DNA from: Pythium myriotylum
Taxonomy: Eukaryota > Oomycota > Peronosporomycetes > Pythiales > Pythiaceae
DNA: 64,000 nt
Direction: 5' to 3'
Assembly (NCBI GenBank): GCA_023091665.1
Contig: JALJCQ010000023.1
Location: 1,054,001-1,118,000, forward strand
The notes under the pieces are model-generated. The model had not been told where the DNA came from. It searched no databases and worked only from the letters and a program-made list of their open reading frames with translations. Each line of letters starts with the position of its first letter. Position 1 is the first letter of the stretch. The position numbers were made by a program, and so were the translations under genes. Of this stretch, positions 20,651 to 29,949 are shown in pieces.

Positions 20651-21632
20651 CATGCCGACGCTTTCTCGATCTTCCATTGTCATGGGTTGGATCTTGGTGT
20701 TTTCGACGGAAAATGCGGTCGAGCTTTGAGTCGGAGTCGCGTGTTGGATCGTGGTGCTCGGTTTTGCCCTCTGCGGCATGAATATCGACCACTGGACGCT
20801 TGTAATCACGTCGTGCTCTTTCGATGATATCACACAGCACATCGGCGTTGGGAGGCTGATATGTGATAGCACAATAGTGATTTCGTCTTGCAAAGGGAAC
20901 GGCAGTTCTTGGATCAGAAGCGCAGCAATGATATATAGCGACTGGCGGATACCAACGACTATCACCGACATCACCAGAATCTGGGGAGGAAATAGACGAC
21001 ACACCGTCCGCACAGATCGTTACAATCACCCTTCCGAGGAGCAATGCCATCGCCGTCAAAGGCACATGCCCGGAGTACTGGAAAAATTGGTCCGGTTTAG
21101 CAACGAGAGACCCCACAGTTTTGCAGTCATCACTTAGATTGTTTATCACACCATCAGCAATGAGTTTCACAACATGCTCTGCCACGATGACGCGCAACGT
21201 GTATACGTGCGCACTCGCTCGCAAACCGAAAGGGTTTAGGATTCCCTGGCGTTGAGCAGACAGCCACACGGCGTGGTAGAGGCAATTCCCGAACGCCGGG
21301 ACGTCGATGGCTGAAAACAAAAAAGGCCGCCCACTAGCTGGCGGAGGTGGGAAAGGTACGAGAATTTCCGTGTCGTCATGAAGCGTCGTTCCAACTCGAA
21401 ATCGGGGATTAAGCTTCGCCGCACGACCGCCTATTCCTTTCCATTGAACCAAAGCAACACGCACGTCCGCGCTCACACGCGAATCCTGCATGACTACAGT
21501 GAAAATGGCTTTCACAGTGTACTCACCACCTACTGCCTGAATCTCGAACCCACCCATTTTGGTACCTACATCGTCTAGAATGTGGACCACACACACAGTT
21601 ACTGTTCTATACCGCCAAGTGACGAGTGACAA
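20651..21632 (-). CDS. OTU-type cysteine protease-like ORF of Helitron 1
   Basis: About 327 residues open from 21632 to the chromovirus junction at 20650. Residues about 109-122 read IDVPAFGNCLYHAV, the D..G.GNC.. active-site motif of OTU proteases, and the His motif NHYCAITYQP is about 150 residues later. A basic tail (RKRRHVH) follows. OTU domains are known N-terminal companions of some Helitron proteins. The 3' end is cut by the chromovirus, so it is open whether OTU was fused to the Rep protein or separate. No stop or frameshift is seen. Confidence 0.7.
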
Positions 21633-21842
21633 CTTGATCGTATTCGACTGTTCTCCATCAGAAATCGTTCATGAGTGATAGAGAAAGATGCAGAAAACGT
21701 TCCTGCTACTACGTTCTATTCACTCACGGACCGCCAAGTGGCGAGTGATAGCCTGGTCGTATTCGACTGTTCTCCATCACTCAACTGCATCTCTCTACTG
21801 TCACTCAACTGCATCTCTCCTATCACTCAACTGCCTCTCTCG
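21611..21842. repeat. Short direct repeats upstream of the Helitron 1 OTU gene
   Basis: A ~50-bp unit (CGCCAAGTG.CGAGTGA then GTATTCGACTGTTCTCCATCA) occurs at about 21613-21661 and 21730-21779. It is followed by three copies of CACTCAACTGC.TCTCT at about 21777-21842. They may be 5' subterminal repeats of the Helitron. Confidence 0.6.
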
Positions 21843-21933
21843 CTATGGGATGCTTCCAACAGGAAAGCTTGATCGGAAGCTCACTTTGCATTTCCACGGA
21901 TCCATCTCACGCCACCCAAGAACAAGCCGCCTT

Positions 21934-22008
21934 TGGAGTGCTGCACGTCGTACCCGCCGCTCGCCTTACTCAAGGGGAGTTTTACATTGTACGTCGTGCA
22001 GTACTCCA
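21934..22008. repeat. 20-bp inverted repeat (hairpin)
   Basis: TGGAGTGCTGCACGTCGTAC at 21934-21953 pairs with 21989-22008 with two mismatches across a 35-nt loop. It lies just outside the OTU gene and could be a transposon-end hairpin. Confidence 0.55.
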
Positions 22009-22947
22009 GTTGGCGGCCAAGACTCGACTTTCACGCCATCCCCGGAAGTAGATACCCACCACTCGTATGGCACCGAAGGGGGGTTATCCACAAGTCACGA
22101 TTCATCGTTCCAGCGTGAGATCGCGTTTCCCACGCGTCTTGCCACGTACCTCGAGCGAACGTTTCGCCTCTCTCCACGCATAGCCCACCTATATGAGGCT
22201 ACTCTGCATTATAGCTGTGCACTCCCTGTAGTGAGGACCAAACAGAGAGCAGGTTGAAGTCCTAGAACTGTTATATCAATGACGAAGCGTTACGTTTCCT
22301 TCACCCGGGCCTTGCAGAAGCAGTTTTGGTTTGTTGTATGTCTACCTCATACGTTGTACAATCACTTTGTCGTAGCAACGTCTTATTCGCATGACGATAG
22401 TGCAGTTGTGCCAGCTTTGTGTGTGCGAATGAGCAAAACAACGACCAAATTTGACCTGCTGCCGCCAAATTTTAACTTCATAACCAAATACCCCGCGTTT
22501 ACCGAAACTTTTTATCTCAAATCTCTCTTGAAACTAATCATAGTACCGTATCGTTCCATACAAAAATATATAGTGACCTACCTCTATGAATCGTATAATT
22601 ATACTCTGAAATCGGAATATTTTACCTCTTGAAGATCATTTTATCCTAAGAACAACATCAGGCTTGTTGGTTGGTACATACATTTTGTAAGAGTTTTGAG
22701 ACGCGAGTTATGATAAAAAAAATCTGGGAAAGGAATAATCAGCAGGTAGCTTCTAGTACTCCTTACGGAGCACTGCCAGTATAAATCTGCTGTCCAACAA
22801 TCAAGTGCAGATACGAGGCGACAAAGTCGTCTTTGCGCGTAGGCACTTGCGCATTCCAGCTGCGAGTGACTGCGGGGTTGTTGATCAAGACTAGGGCGGC
22901 TTTCGGTCTCGAAGTGTGCCACGCGATGCTCGGTGGTGGGTGTCAAG
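22009..22947. other. Gene-free, AT-rich stretch before chromovirus 2
   Basis: About 940 bases with only short ORFs; 22400-22740 is markedly AT-rich. The last 200 bases could include the 5' LTR or leader of chromovirus 2, but no repeat partner is visible downstream. Confidence 0.35.
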
Positions 22948-23847
22948 ATGGACTCGGACGGCGACGTCGACATGGTGACGGCGCAGCCGATGTACGAGGT
23001 CATCGCCGCCCCGATCATCAAGGGATGGTACCACACGACGCTGGCCTCTTGACGTCGAGATCGGGTGCAGTACGAGAACAAAATTCGGCAACGGTGCGCC
23101 GTCACGAACGAGCAGTATGGCAACGTGGCAGCTACGGTCAAGAACTCGATCTTGCCAGGGGTGCTCGACAATCTGTGTTGTTACGTACTTCAGTGTAAAG
23201 TGGCGCAAGTCACCGAGGAGGACCTCATCAAGGTGATCGAATCGCGTTGCCGCTCTCTTAAAAACGATTATGTACCTGATCTCAAGGCGCTGTTCACGCT
23301 GCTCCTCAAGATGGATATGTCGCTGGATGACATCGTGGAGGAGAACGGCCTGCAGAGCCTGGTGGGTCGCGATCCTCAAGACAACGCTGTCATGAAGGTG
23401 CGGTGCACATTGATGATCGAGTTCCTACAGCTGGTCATGCTCAAGTCGAAGATCGAGCGCTTGGTGTCGCGTCGACGGCATCAAACTGTTTCACCTGGTG
23501 ATGAAACACGCGAAGCTCCAACATCAGTTTTACATGCAGTTGGCAGAGTTGCGCAGCCTGCGCCAGGCCACCACTACGGCCTCGGCGCGTTCGACGCCAA
23601 GCGGCACGCGTCTGGCTCGGTTGGTGACCGCAAGCCGACGCCAAAGCCCAAGACCTCTGTGCTGGCAGTATCGAACAATGCGCGTCGCTCGGCGTCTGCA
23701 CGACCGCCGCCGGCTGATGGGTGTCTGGCTTGTGGTGGTGCTCACTGGTTGCGCGACTGCCCGTTACCCGAGGAGAAGAAGGGCAACCCTAAGGCTAGGC
23801 TCAAGGCATCGCGAGAACAGCGCGAGCAGCGCAAAACCAACGAGTGA
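22948..23847 (+). pseudogene. Gag of chromovirus 2
   Basis: ATG at 22948 (MDSDGDVDMV) is followed by an in-frame TGA at 23050-23052, where chromovirus 1 has Trp (ISWYKARQQY); a TGG to TGA change fits. The same frame continues (VQYENKIRQRC) to 23847 with the zinc knuckle CLACGGAHWLRDC near the end. Confidence 0.75.
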
Positions 23848-23889
23848 TGCGCAGCGGTGTCAGTGATCAGGGTCTACTTGGAGGGATGG

Positions 23890-25398
23890 TGCAACTCGGT
23901 GGTGTGATCGAGGGGAGCTACATCGTGGATTCTGGTGCCGACCGTACGGTCGTGCCCATTGGTGTGGTAGCATATCTCCAAGGTGCTATGTCCAAGTGGT
24001 GCGCCTGGATGAGCCAATCTCCGTAGAAGTGGCTGACGGACACACGGTAGTGTGTGAGTCAGAGCTCACGGTCGGCATGCGGCTCACGACCGCCGCTGGT
24101 GTGGTTAACGTTCCAGGCGTGCGCTGTCTTGTCGTGCCTGGAAACGGTGGTGACGTTCTCATCGGCAATGACCTCATGGTCTCGCTCGGCATCGACGTCA
24201 AGCGCATGCTCGAGCAGTTGGCAACATCTCCCCTCGTCGATAATGCTACTAGTGCATTTCCTTTCCTCGACGAGGACCTACCAGCAACTAGTGAGCTCGA
24301 GGAGCTCTTGGAGGCGAAGGTCACGGCTGCGCTGGACGCAGGTCTGGCCCCGCAGCACGCCGTTGAGCTCCGCTCCATGCTGTCTGAGTTCTCGGATACG
24401 TGGCGCACTGAGCTGGTCCCAAATCCGCCTGCGCGATTGGAACCATTGCAGCACTTCGTGTGTGCATTCGGGTGGCCTCGTGATTCAATCCCGGATAACG
24501 CATGCATTTCGCTTCCCCTCCAGACCAAGCTCGATCAACTCGTCGCGGCTGCAGGTCGCCGCAACAAGAACACTCTGAAGATGGCGATCAAATGGACCGG
24601 GGCCGAGAAGCGGTGCTTTGAGGATGTGAAGAAGCTGGTAGCCGCGGCGGTCCTGCTTGAGTTTCCGTCTGATGCCGGTGACGTGTGCCTGTTCACCGAT
24701 GCATCCATGGAGGGATGGAGCATCATCGTGACACAAGTCAATGAATGGAACAAGGACGCACCGGTTCACGAGCAGCAGCACCGCCTTCTTCTCTGTAAGG
24801 GCGGCACCTTCAGCGGCGCGGAACGAAACTGGTCCACGATCGAGAAGGAAGCCTTTTCCATCGTCAAGGAGTGTACGGAACTCGAGTACTTGCTCTTCCG
24901 TGAGTCTGGCTTTCGAATGTTCTGCGATCATCGGAACCTCATTTACATCTTCTCACCGGCTACGGAGTTGTATCAACATTTGAAAGACAAGCTACAACGG
25001 TGGGCTATGCGTATCGGTGGTCTTCACTATGAGATTGACCACATCAAAGGAGTGCACAATGTGTGGGCTGATATCCTCTCTCGCTGGACGACGCAGAGTG
25101 TCCCTAGGGCGATGGTTGTGCGCACCCGACGTCAAGCGGCCGCGCAGCAAGTTGCAAGTCCAGTGCACCCGCTCGATGATGGTGTGTTCGTGTTCCCGAC
25201 GCGTGAGGACGTCGTTCGTGCACAGAGTTCCCATCTTCGGCTCCTTCGAGATGATGCCGAGGGTCATGAAGTTGTGAATGGTACTATCACGATCAACGGC
25301 GGGCTATGGGTGCCCTCGAAGGCAACCGACTTGTTGAAGCGCCTGTTCATTGTCGCACACTGTGGTGGTCAAGGTACCGAAGCGTGGATGCGATGGTG
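23890..25398 (+). pseudogene. Protease-RNase H fusion remnant of chromovirus 2
   Basis: Protease motif IVDSGADRTVV at about 23920, frameshift near 23990, then a long frame with DEPISVEVADGHTVV, a protease C-terminal part, the RT deletion, FTDASMEGWSIIVTQ and FCDHRNLIYIF (RNase H) and KGVHNVWADILSRW. It then enters the integrase zinc region (VAHCGGQG) and shifts frame at about 25385. Confidence 0.75.
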
Positions 25399-25399
25399 A

Positions 25400-26589
25400 A
25401 ACCCTCTCTGAGCGATTCCACATTTTAGGTCTCGAGGTGAAGGCCCAAGGCTTTGTGCGCGCGTGCTTGTTGTGTAAGCACGTGAAAGGCCCGCGTATCA
25501 TCCAGCGCCCGTGGGGCCCGATGTTCATGGCGACTGAGCGCAATGACGGTCTTCACTGGGGCTACCTGTACCTCTGTGAAGGATATGGTGAGAACTGATA
25601 CGTGTTGGTGCTCAAAGACTCGTTGACACATTACTGTGAGCTCTTCTCAAGCGGTGTGCCGACCAGTGTTATATCGGCGGATGGATTGAGCGAGTGGCAC
25701 GAGCGCTATGATACGCCCAAGCATCTCTTCTCGGACCAAGGTTCCCACTCCTGTAATCAGACAATGGATCGCGTGTGCTCCCGTCTCAAGATTAAGCGCA
25801 CATTCTCTCCGGTGTATGCTCCCAGGGTGAATGGTACGGTTGAGCGGCTCAACAAGGACCTCCTCCAGGTGCTCCGCGTATTGTTGCTCGAATATCGGCT
25901 CGATACGACTCAGTGGCCCTATCTACTGCCGCTGGTCCAAGCGTGTTTGACCCACTGCCGTTGATTCAGTTGGCGAACTCTTCCTGTGTCTGCCCAAGTC
26001 AAGCACGTTGGACGCAATCGCTGTCCCGCGTGATAGCGTGATGGATCTCGTCGCAGTCAACATGGACGACATCGAGGCGTGGCTTGCGGACACCCGACGC
26101 AGCCTCCACGGTCTTCACCGGGAAGTGGTAGATAAGAAGGAGCGCAAGAGACTGCAGCAGATGGCCTCGAAGCGTGCGAAGGTATGCAATTTCGATGCTG
26201 GTGATTTCGTTCTCTGGTCAAGAATTGATGAGCGTCTGCCCAACCGCAAGCTCCTCGCTACGTGACTCGGTCCGTTTCGTGTGCTGGAGACTCGCTCTCA
26301 TTCATTCCTGATCGAGCATGTCCTCTCGAGTTCAAGTACGAAGTGCATGGTTCCCGCCTGAAGTACTATCATGACCCGTCGCTCGCCATGACCGAGGAGC
26401 TCCATGAGTGTATCTCTGAGCAAGGCATTGAGCTTGGTGTTGAAGCCACCCAAGGGCATCGCTTCAACGACGACGCAAACCGCTGGAAGTCTCGAAGGTA
26501 TGCTCGACTCCATGCCCGCGCGTGTTCGTGAGTACGTGCGCGACACCGGCGACGAAGATCTCATCTTGGCGGTGTTCGACACGGCGTAG
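25400..26589 (+). pseudogene. Integrase and chromodomain remnants of chromovirus 2
   Basis: ACLLCKHVKGPRIIQRPWG, a TGA at about 25597, then VLVLKDSLTHYCELFS, SDQGSHSCNQ (the N of the usual SDNG is Q) and VNGTVERLNKDLL. Further breaks follow near 25960 and 26262, then EVHGSRLKYYHDPSLAM and QGIELGVEATQGHRFNDD in the chromodomain position. The copy is dead. Confidence 0.75.
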
Positions 26590-27059
26590 CCAGATCAGTG
26601 GGGCGCTGTCATCTGGTGTGACGACTTGGCGTTCGGTCCCACTATTCGGGCCTGATCTGTCTCACACCGGCAACCAGTTCAAGGAGGCTGTGACCAGCCC
26701 ATGTGTATTGGGCTGACCAATCATGTCCCGAGCGTGTGCCTGGGCCGAGTCGTTGTCGCGGAGGAGGGTGTCGACGGGATCGTGCCGCCGGAGGGAGCGT
26801 GTCGTGGCGTGGACGGCGTGATGGCGGCACGCGACCTAGTGCAGGGTCGGTGCCAACGCCACGCAGCCCATGGAGTGATTGGGCTGTGGCACGTGCCGCC
26901 ACAGGCCCAACTGTGTGTGTTCCGGTTGGACGGAGGAAGCCCAGGGGGGGGGGGGGGGGGGGGGGGGGGGGCTCGCGTCCTTTGCATGAAGCCTGCATGA
27001 CAAGAGAGTGAGCTAAGAGCCGTAGGTAGCTCGATCTTAGGTGTTTCCAAACTCTCTCA
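26590..27059. other. GC-rich stretch with no recognised gene
   Basis: Follows chromovirus 2 and could be its 3' LTR; TGTGACCAGCCC at about 26689 is a possible LTR start, but no partner is visible upstream. It contains the 28-G run listed separately. Confidence 0.3.
26944..26971. repeat. Poly-G run (28 G)
   Basis: Uninterrupted G homopolymer, one of four 23-29-nt G:C runs in the window. Confidence 0.95.
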
Positions 27060-27164
27060 TTAACCCTTTCGTGGTAAATGGTACACTTTTTTGCCCTTCT
27101 GGGTGTTTTCAAAAGTGGGTGTCTCAAAGTGCCCCAGAAGGGAACAATTTGTTCCCTTCTGGGG
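27060..27164. mobile_element. piggyBac-type left end with 33-bp palindrome
   Basis: TTAA at 27060-27063 followed by CCCTTTCGTGGTAAATGG, matching the left end of piggyBac 2 (CCCTCTCGTCCTAAATGA). A perfect 33-bp palindrome (CCCCAGAAGGGAACAA, one base, inverse) lies at 27132-27164. No matching right end was found, so this is a truncated or one-ended copy. The ORF at 27272 may be its former 5' coding region. Confidence 0.55.
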
Positions 27165-27271
27165 TGCGCCCACTCTTTTTTTAGTCCACTTTTGTTCTGG
27201 ACGCGTTTCTTCGGAAGCTATCAATGATGGGCAGATAAGAGTAGTATCTTCGCACGTTTATTTCTTGAAGC

Positions 27272-27643
27272 ATGGAATCTTCGTCGGAAGCTATCCATTA
27301 TCTCAGCGACTCTGAGAGGGTTTCACGTTCGAAGCTTCCGTTCGAAATGGCGCGCGCGGAATTGAGGGAAGAACGCAAAACAGCGCACACGAGCTCAGGA
27401 ACAGACCGTACGCCGCGCCACGCGAAGCATGGGAAAACGACGGAAGTACTGTACGGCGGGGTCGAAGCTACTACGAGGAGCTACAGAAGAACGGAGGCAA
27501 CCCGAAATGGATGCAACTGTGCCGGCCCGATCCATCGGCAGCGATCAACGAGGATGTCGATCTCACCGCCTTACAAGAAGCAGGACTTCTTTCGACGTGA
27601 GCAACCTTGGCACGTCTATCTTTATGACACTTCATTAGAGTGA
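27272..27643 (+). pseudogene. Unassigned ORF remnant inside the piggyBac-like end
   Basis: Begins MESSSEAIHYLSDSER and is charged. Near 27430 the protein-like reading passes to another frame (RSYYEELQKNGGNPKWMQ...EAGLLST, stop at 27598-27600). I do not recognise it. The short acidic start resembles the disordered N-termini of piggyBac transposases in this window, but that is a guess. Confidence 0.3.
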
Positions 27644-27723
27644 CATCCCAATCCATTCCAGGAATGACCAGGAATTGACCTTTAGGGTTAGGGTTGGAAA
27701 ATTTCAGGCGCCTCATGGGCGCT

Positions 27724-27730
27724 CTATAAA
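27724..27730 (+). promoter_or_regulatory. Possible TATA box of the zinc-finger gene
   Basis: CTATAAA about 130 bp upstream of the ATG at 27862, in a region with no other coding signal. Confidence 0.35.
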
Positions 27731-27861
27731 GGTTGTGTTGCTTGTGTCAGAGAAGTCCATTTTGGCCAGGTCACTTTGAACCAGAGTTCAATAGGCTGAA
27801 CACAGCAACACCACTTCTCCAACTGAGGCACCACAAGCAACTACTCAAGCAACTGTCTGCA

Positions 27862-29141
27862 ATGACAGCAATTGTAAGTAAAATATCGCTTGAATGAGAA
27901 CGGTCTGCATCTACTAATGAGGGTGGCTACAGAAATGCACGAACTGTGACAGGTCATTTACTAGGATCGACAACTATCACTATCATGTTAAAAACACCGC
28001 CTGCAAGCCGATCGACGGGCGGCGCACATGTCCTCTCTGCCGCCGCGACGTCAAGGGTAGTATGGCGAAGCATCAACGGCGGCCGATCTGCGTGAACAGC
28101 CGCGATCCAGACGCCGCGCTTCGTCGAGCCCAGGAACGGCTCGAGCGAAATCGAGAGAGAAGGCGATCGGCAACCAAGGCCGATGATCAGGCGTCCGAAG
28201 GCGTTCCTGACGTCGTGATGGATGACTCCGCACCGGATGACGCAATCAGGATAACCAATCAGCCATCATCCCAGCCGTCATCTGAGTCCCCAGATCTGCC
28301 GCCACTTCAGTCACCACCTCCACCTCTACCCGACTCTCCACCTTCAACCTCATCGAGCTCGCCACCTCCACCCCCGCCCGACTCACCACCTCCAACCTCA
28401 GCGGACTCGCCACCTCCACCCCCGCCCGACGCACCACCTCCAACCTCACCGGACTCGCCACCTCCACCCCCACCCAACTCACCACCGTGCGCGACATCCC
28501 CTGTTCCTACGCCAGAGTCGACACCGCCTGTCTCTTCTCAGCATCACGCTAGTGTCGAGGAAGTGGACGGGCCAGCTTCAAGTATCGAGGAGTCAAGCCC
28601 AAACAGCCCTATCATCTACGAAGTCCGGTCCAGCAATGACAGTCGTGAGGACCACGACCCAGATCTTGCAGCACTGCTACATAGTCCCGACTCCGATTTG
28701 TCAAGCAGCGACAGCGACTTCAACGAAGGAGACGAAGTGTCAAACTTCACAAGATCTCGCCCACGATACGTGACAAGGGAGGAAGTTCGCCTAGGGGAGC
28801 AGAGGCGGCGAAGACGACGGCGTGAGCTCGTTATACAAGCGACTGGTGCACGTGACGGTACTCCCCCACCCCCCACACCGATTCCACCATCTTACTCGAC
28901 AAGGCGATCGTTTCCAAAGCTGAGCGAGACCTGCAAAAGGCACCGCTCAGCCCAGCAACCCGACCTCCTCGACGTTGCGACAAGTGCAACAACGCCTTCG
29001 AAATTGGCGATAGATCCCTGTGGGTATCTCCCAGTGGTTGCCGGCATATTTTCCACTATCACTGCATACTTGGAAGTCGCAGATGCCCCGCAAGAATCCA
29101 GCCAGAAGGCGAACCAGAACGGCATTGCGGTGTACAGGTAA
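27862..29141 (+). CDS. Two-exon zinc-finger, proline-rich protein (intact)
   Basis: Exon 1 is 27862-27873 (MTAI) and exon 2 is 27933-29141. The 59-bp intron has GTAAGT, a CTACTAAT branch site near 27912 and CTACAG. The 406-residue product starts with two C2HC-type zinc fingers: CTNC...H-x5-C and CPLC...KH-x5-C. A basic region follows, then four Pro runs separated by Ser/Thr/Asp (encoded at about 28310-28500), acidic Ser-rich segments (SDLSSSDSDFNEGDE) and a basic patch (RRRRRRREL). Function is unknown; a DNA- or RNA-binding role is inferred from the fingers. It is one of the few uninterrupted genes here and may be TE cargo. The final codon abuts CAG|GTAACG, so a further exon cannot be excluded. 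Confidence 0.6.
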
Positions 29142-29187
29142 CGATTCCAGAGCATTTATCGTAATACAACAATACAATATTATAAAA

Positions 29188-29427
29188 TTGGGTGTGAAGA
29201 GTGGTCGTTTCAGGCGTCAGTGCAGAAGTGGGTGTGAAGAGCGGTCGTTTCAGGCGTCAGTGCAGAAGTGGGTGTGAAGAGTGGTCGTTTCAGGCGTCAG
29301 TGCAGAAGTGGGTGTGAAGAGTGGTCGTTTCAGGCGTCAGTGCAGAAGTGGATGTGAAGAGTGGTCGTTTCAGGCGTCAGTGCAGAAGTAGGTGTGAAGA
29401 GTGGTCGTTTCAGGCGTCAGTGCAATA
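29188..29427. repeat. 40-bp minisatellite, six copies
   Basis: Tandem 40-bp units (GGGTGTGAAGAGTGGTCGTT then TCAGGCGTCAGTGCAGAAGT) with one or two substitutions per copy. They start 45 bp after the zinc-finger stop codon. A diverged seventh copy lies near 29611-29643. Confidence 0.9.
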
Positions 29428-29949
29428 TGCTTGCTTAATACTTCAATAGATGCATGATTGTGTGATCGAAGGTCGGATTGCAGGATTTAGTAGCTCGGCG
29501 ATCAGCAAGTTCACATCAGTTGATGTCGCACACAAGGGCTGACGGGGTTCTTGAACATGTACATTTTCGCCTGCATAAATATGCAGTCATCAGCGAGTAT
29601 ATCAAAAGAAGGTGGAAAGAGGAGTAATTTCAGGCGTCATTGCATATGCTGGTGCAGCCTCTCTTTTTCGCACAATTATGTAATAGCAACATAATTATGT
29701 AATAGCAACATAATTATGCAGTTACTGAGAAGGCATCAACAACGAACTTATACAGTTACTGGGAAGGTTATTCTAAGCTCATCAATGACCGAGTCCTTAG
29801 TTCACCGTTCGCCAGGTGACACTTTCAACTTACTCATGAGCGACGTACTCTCTTCTTGTTGTCTCTCGGGTTGCTTGCGGTCTCGCGTCCTCGAAGTTTG
29901 CTGATTGCTGTAATCATAGGTACCTTACTCAACAGCTCAGAGGGCATCT
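29428..29949. other. AT-rich spacer with short repeats
   Basis: Contains tandem AATTATGTAATAGCAACAT units near 29676-29716 and no recognisable gene. Confidence 0.35.

Larger units (their letters stand above)
7449..21845 (-). mobile_element. Helitron 1 (OTU + Rep/helicase + convergent SET gene), interrupted
   Basis: Rolling-circle transposon inferred from an OTU-like ORF (20651-21632), a Rep-helicase pseudogene (8565-14447) and the tail-to-tail SET ORF (7449-8561). Short direct repeats at 21611-21842 lie just upstream of the OTU ORF and resemble subterminal repeats of Helitron-like elements. A chromovirus (14448-20650) is inserted between the OTU and Rep parts. The exact ends (5' TC, 3' CTRR hairpin or Helentron-type termini) could not be fixed, so the limits given are approximate and membership of the SET gene is an inference from spacing. 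Confidence 0.55.
22948..26589 (+). mobile_element. Chromovirus 2, degraded, RT-deleted
   Basis: Related to chromovirus 1 domain by domain (Gag, CCHC knuckle CLACGGAHWLRDC, protease VDSGADRTVV, RNase H, integrase, chromodomain). The RT is missing: NPPARLEPL at about 24421 is followed within 91 bases by the RNase H linker (LPLQTKLDQL), whereas the same interval in chromovirus 1 is about 810 bases. Several stops and frameshifts occur. LTRs were not identified. Confidence 0.8.

Noticed and set aside
28246..28497. Minus-strand Val/Glu repeat ORF
   Set aside because: Antisense of the proline-rich repeats of the zinc-finger gene.
29188..29427. Possible CRISPR array
   Set aside because: Units are contiguous 40-bp tandem copies without unique spacers, in a eukaryotic setting.
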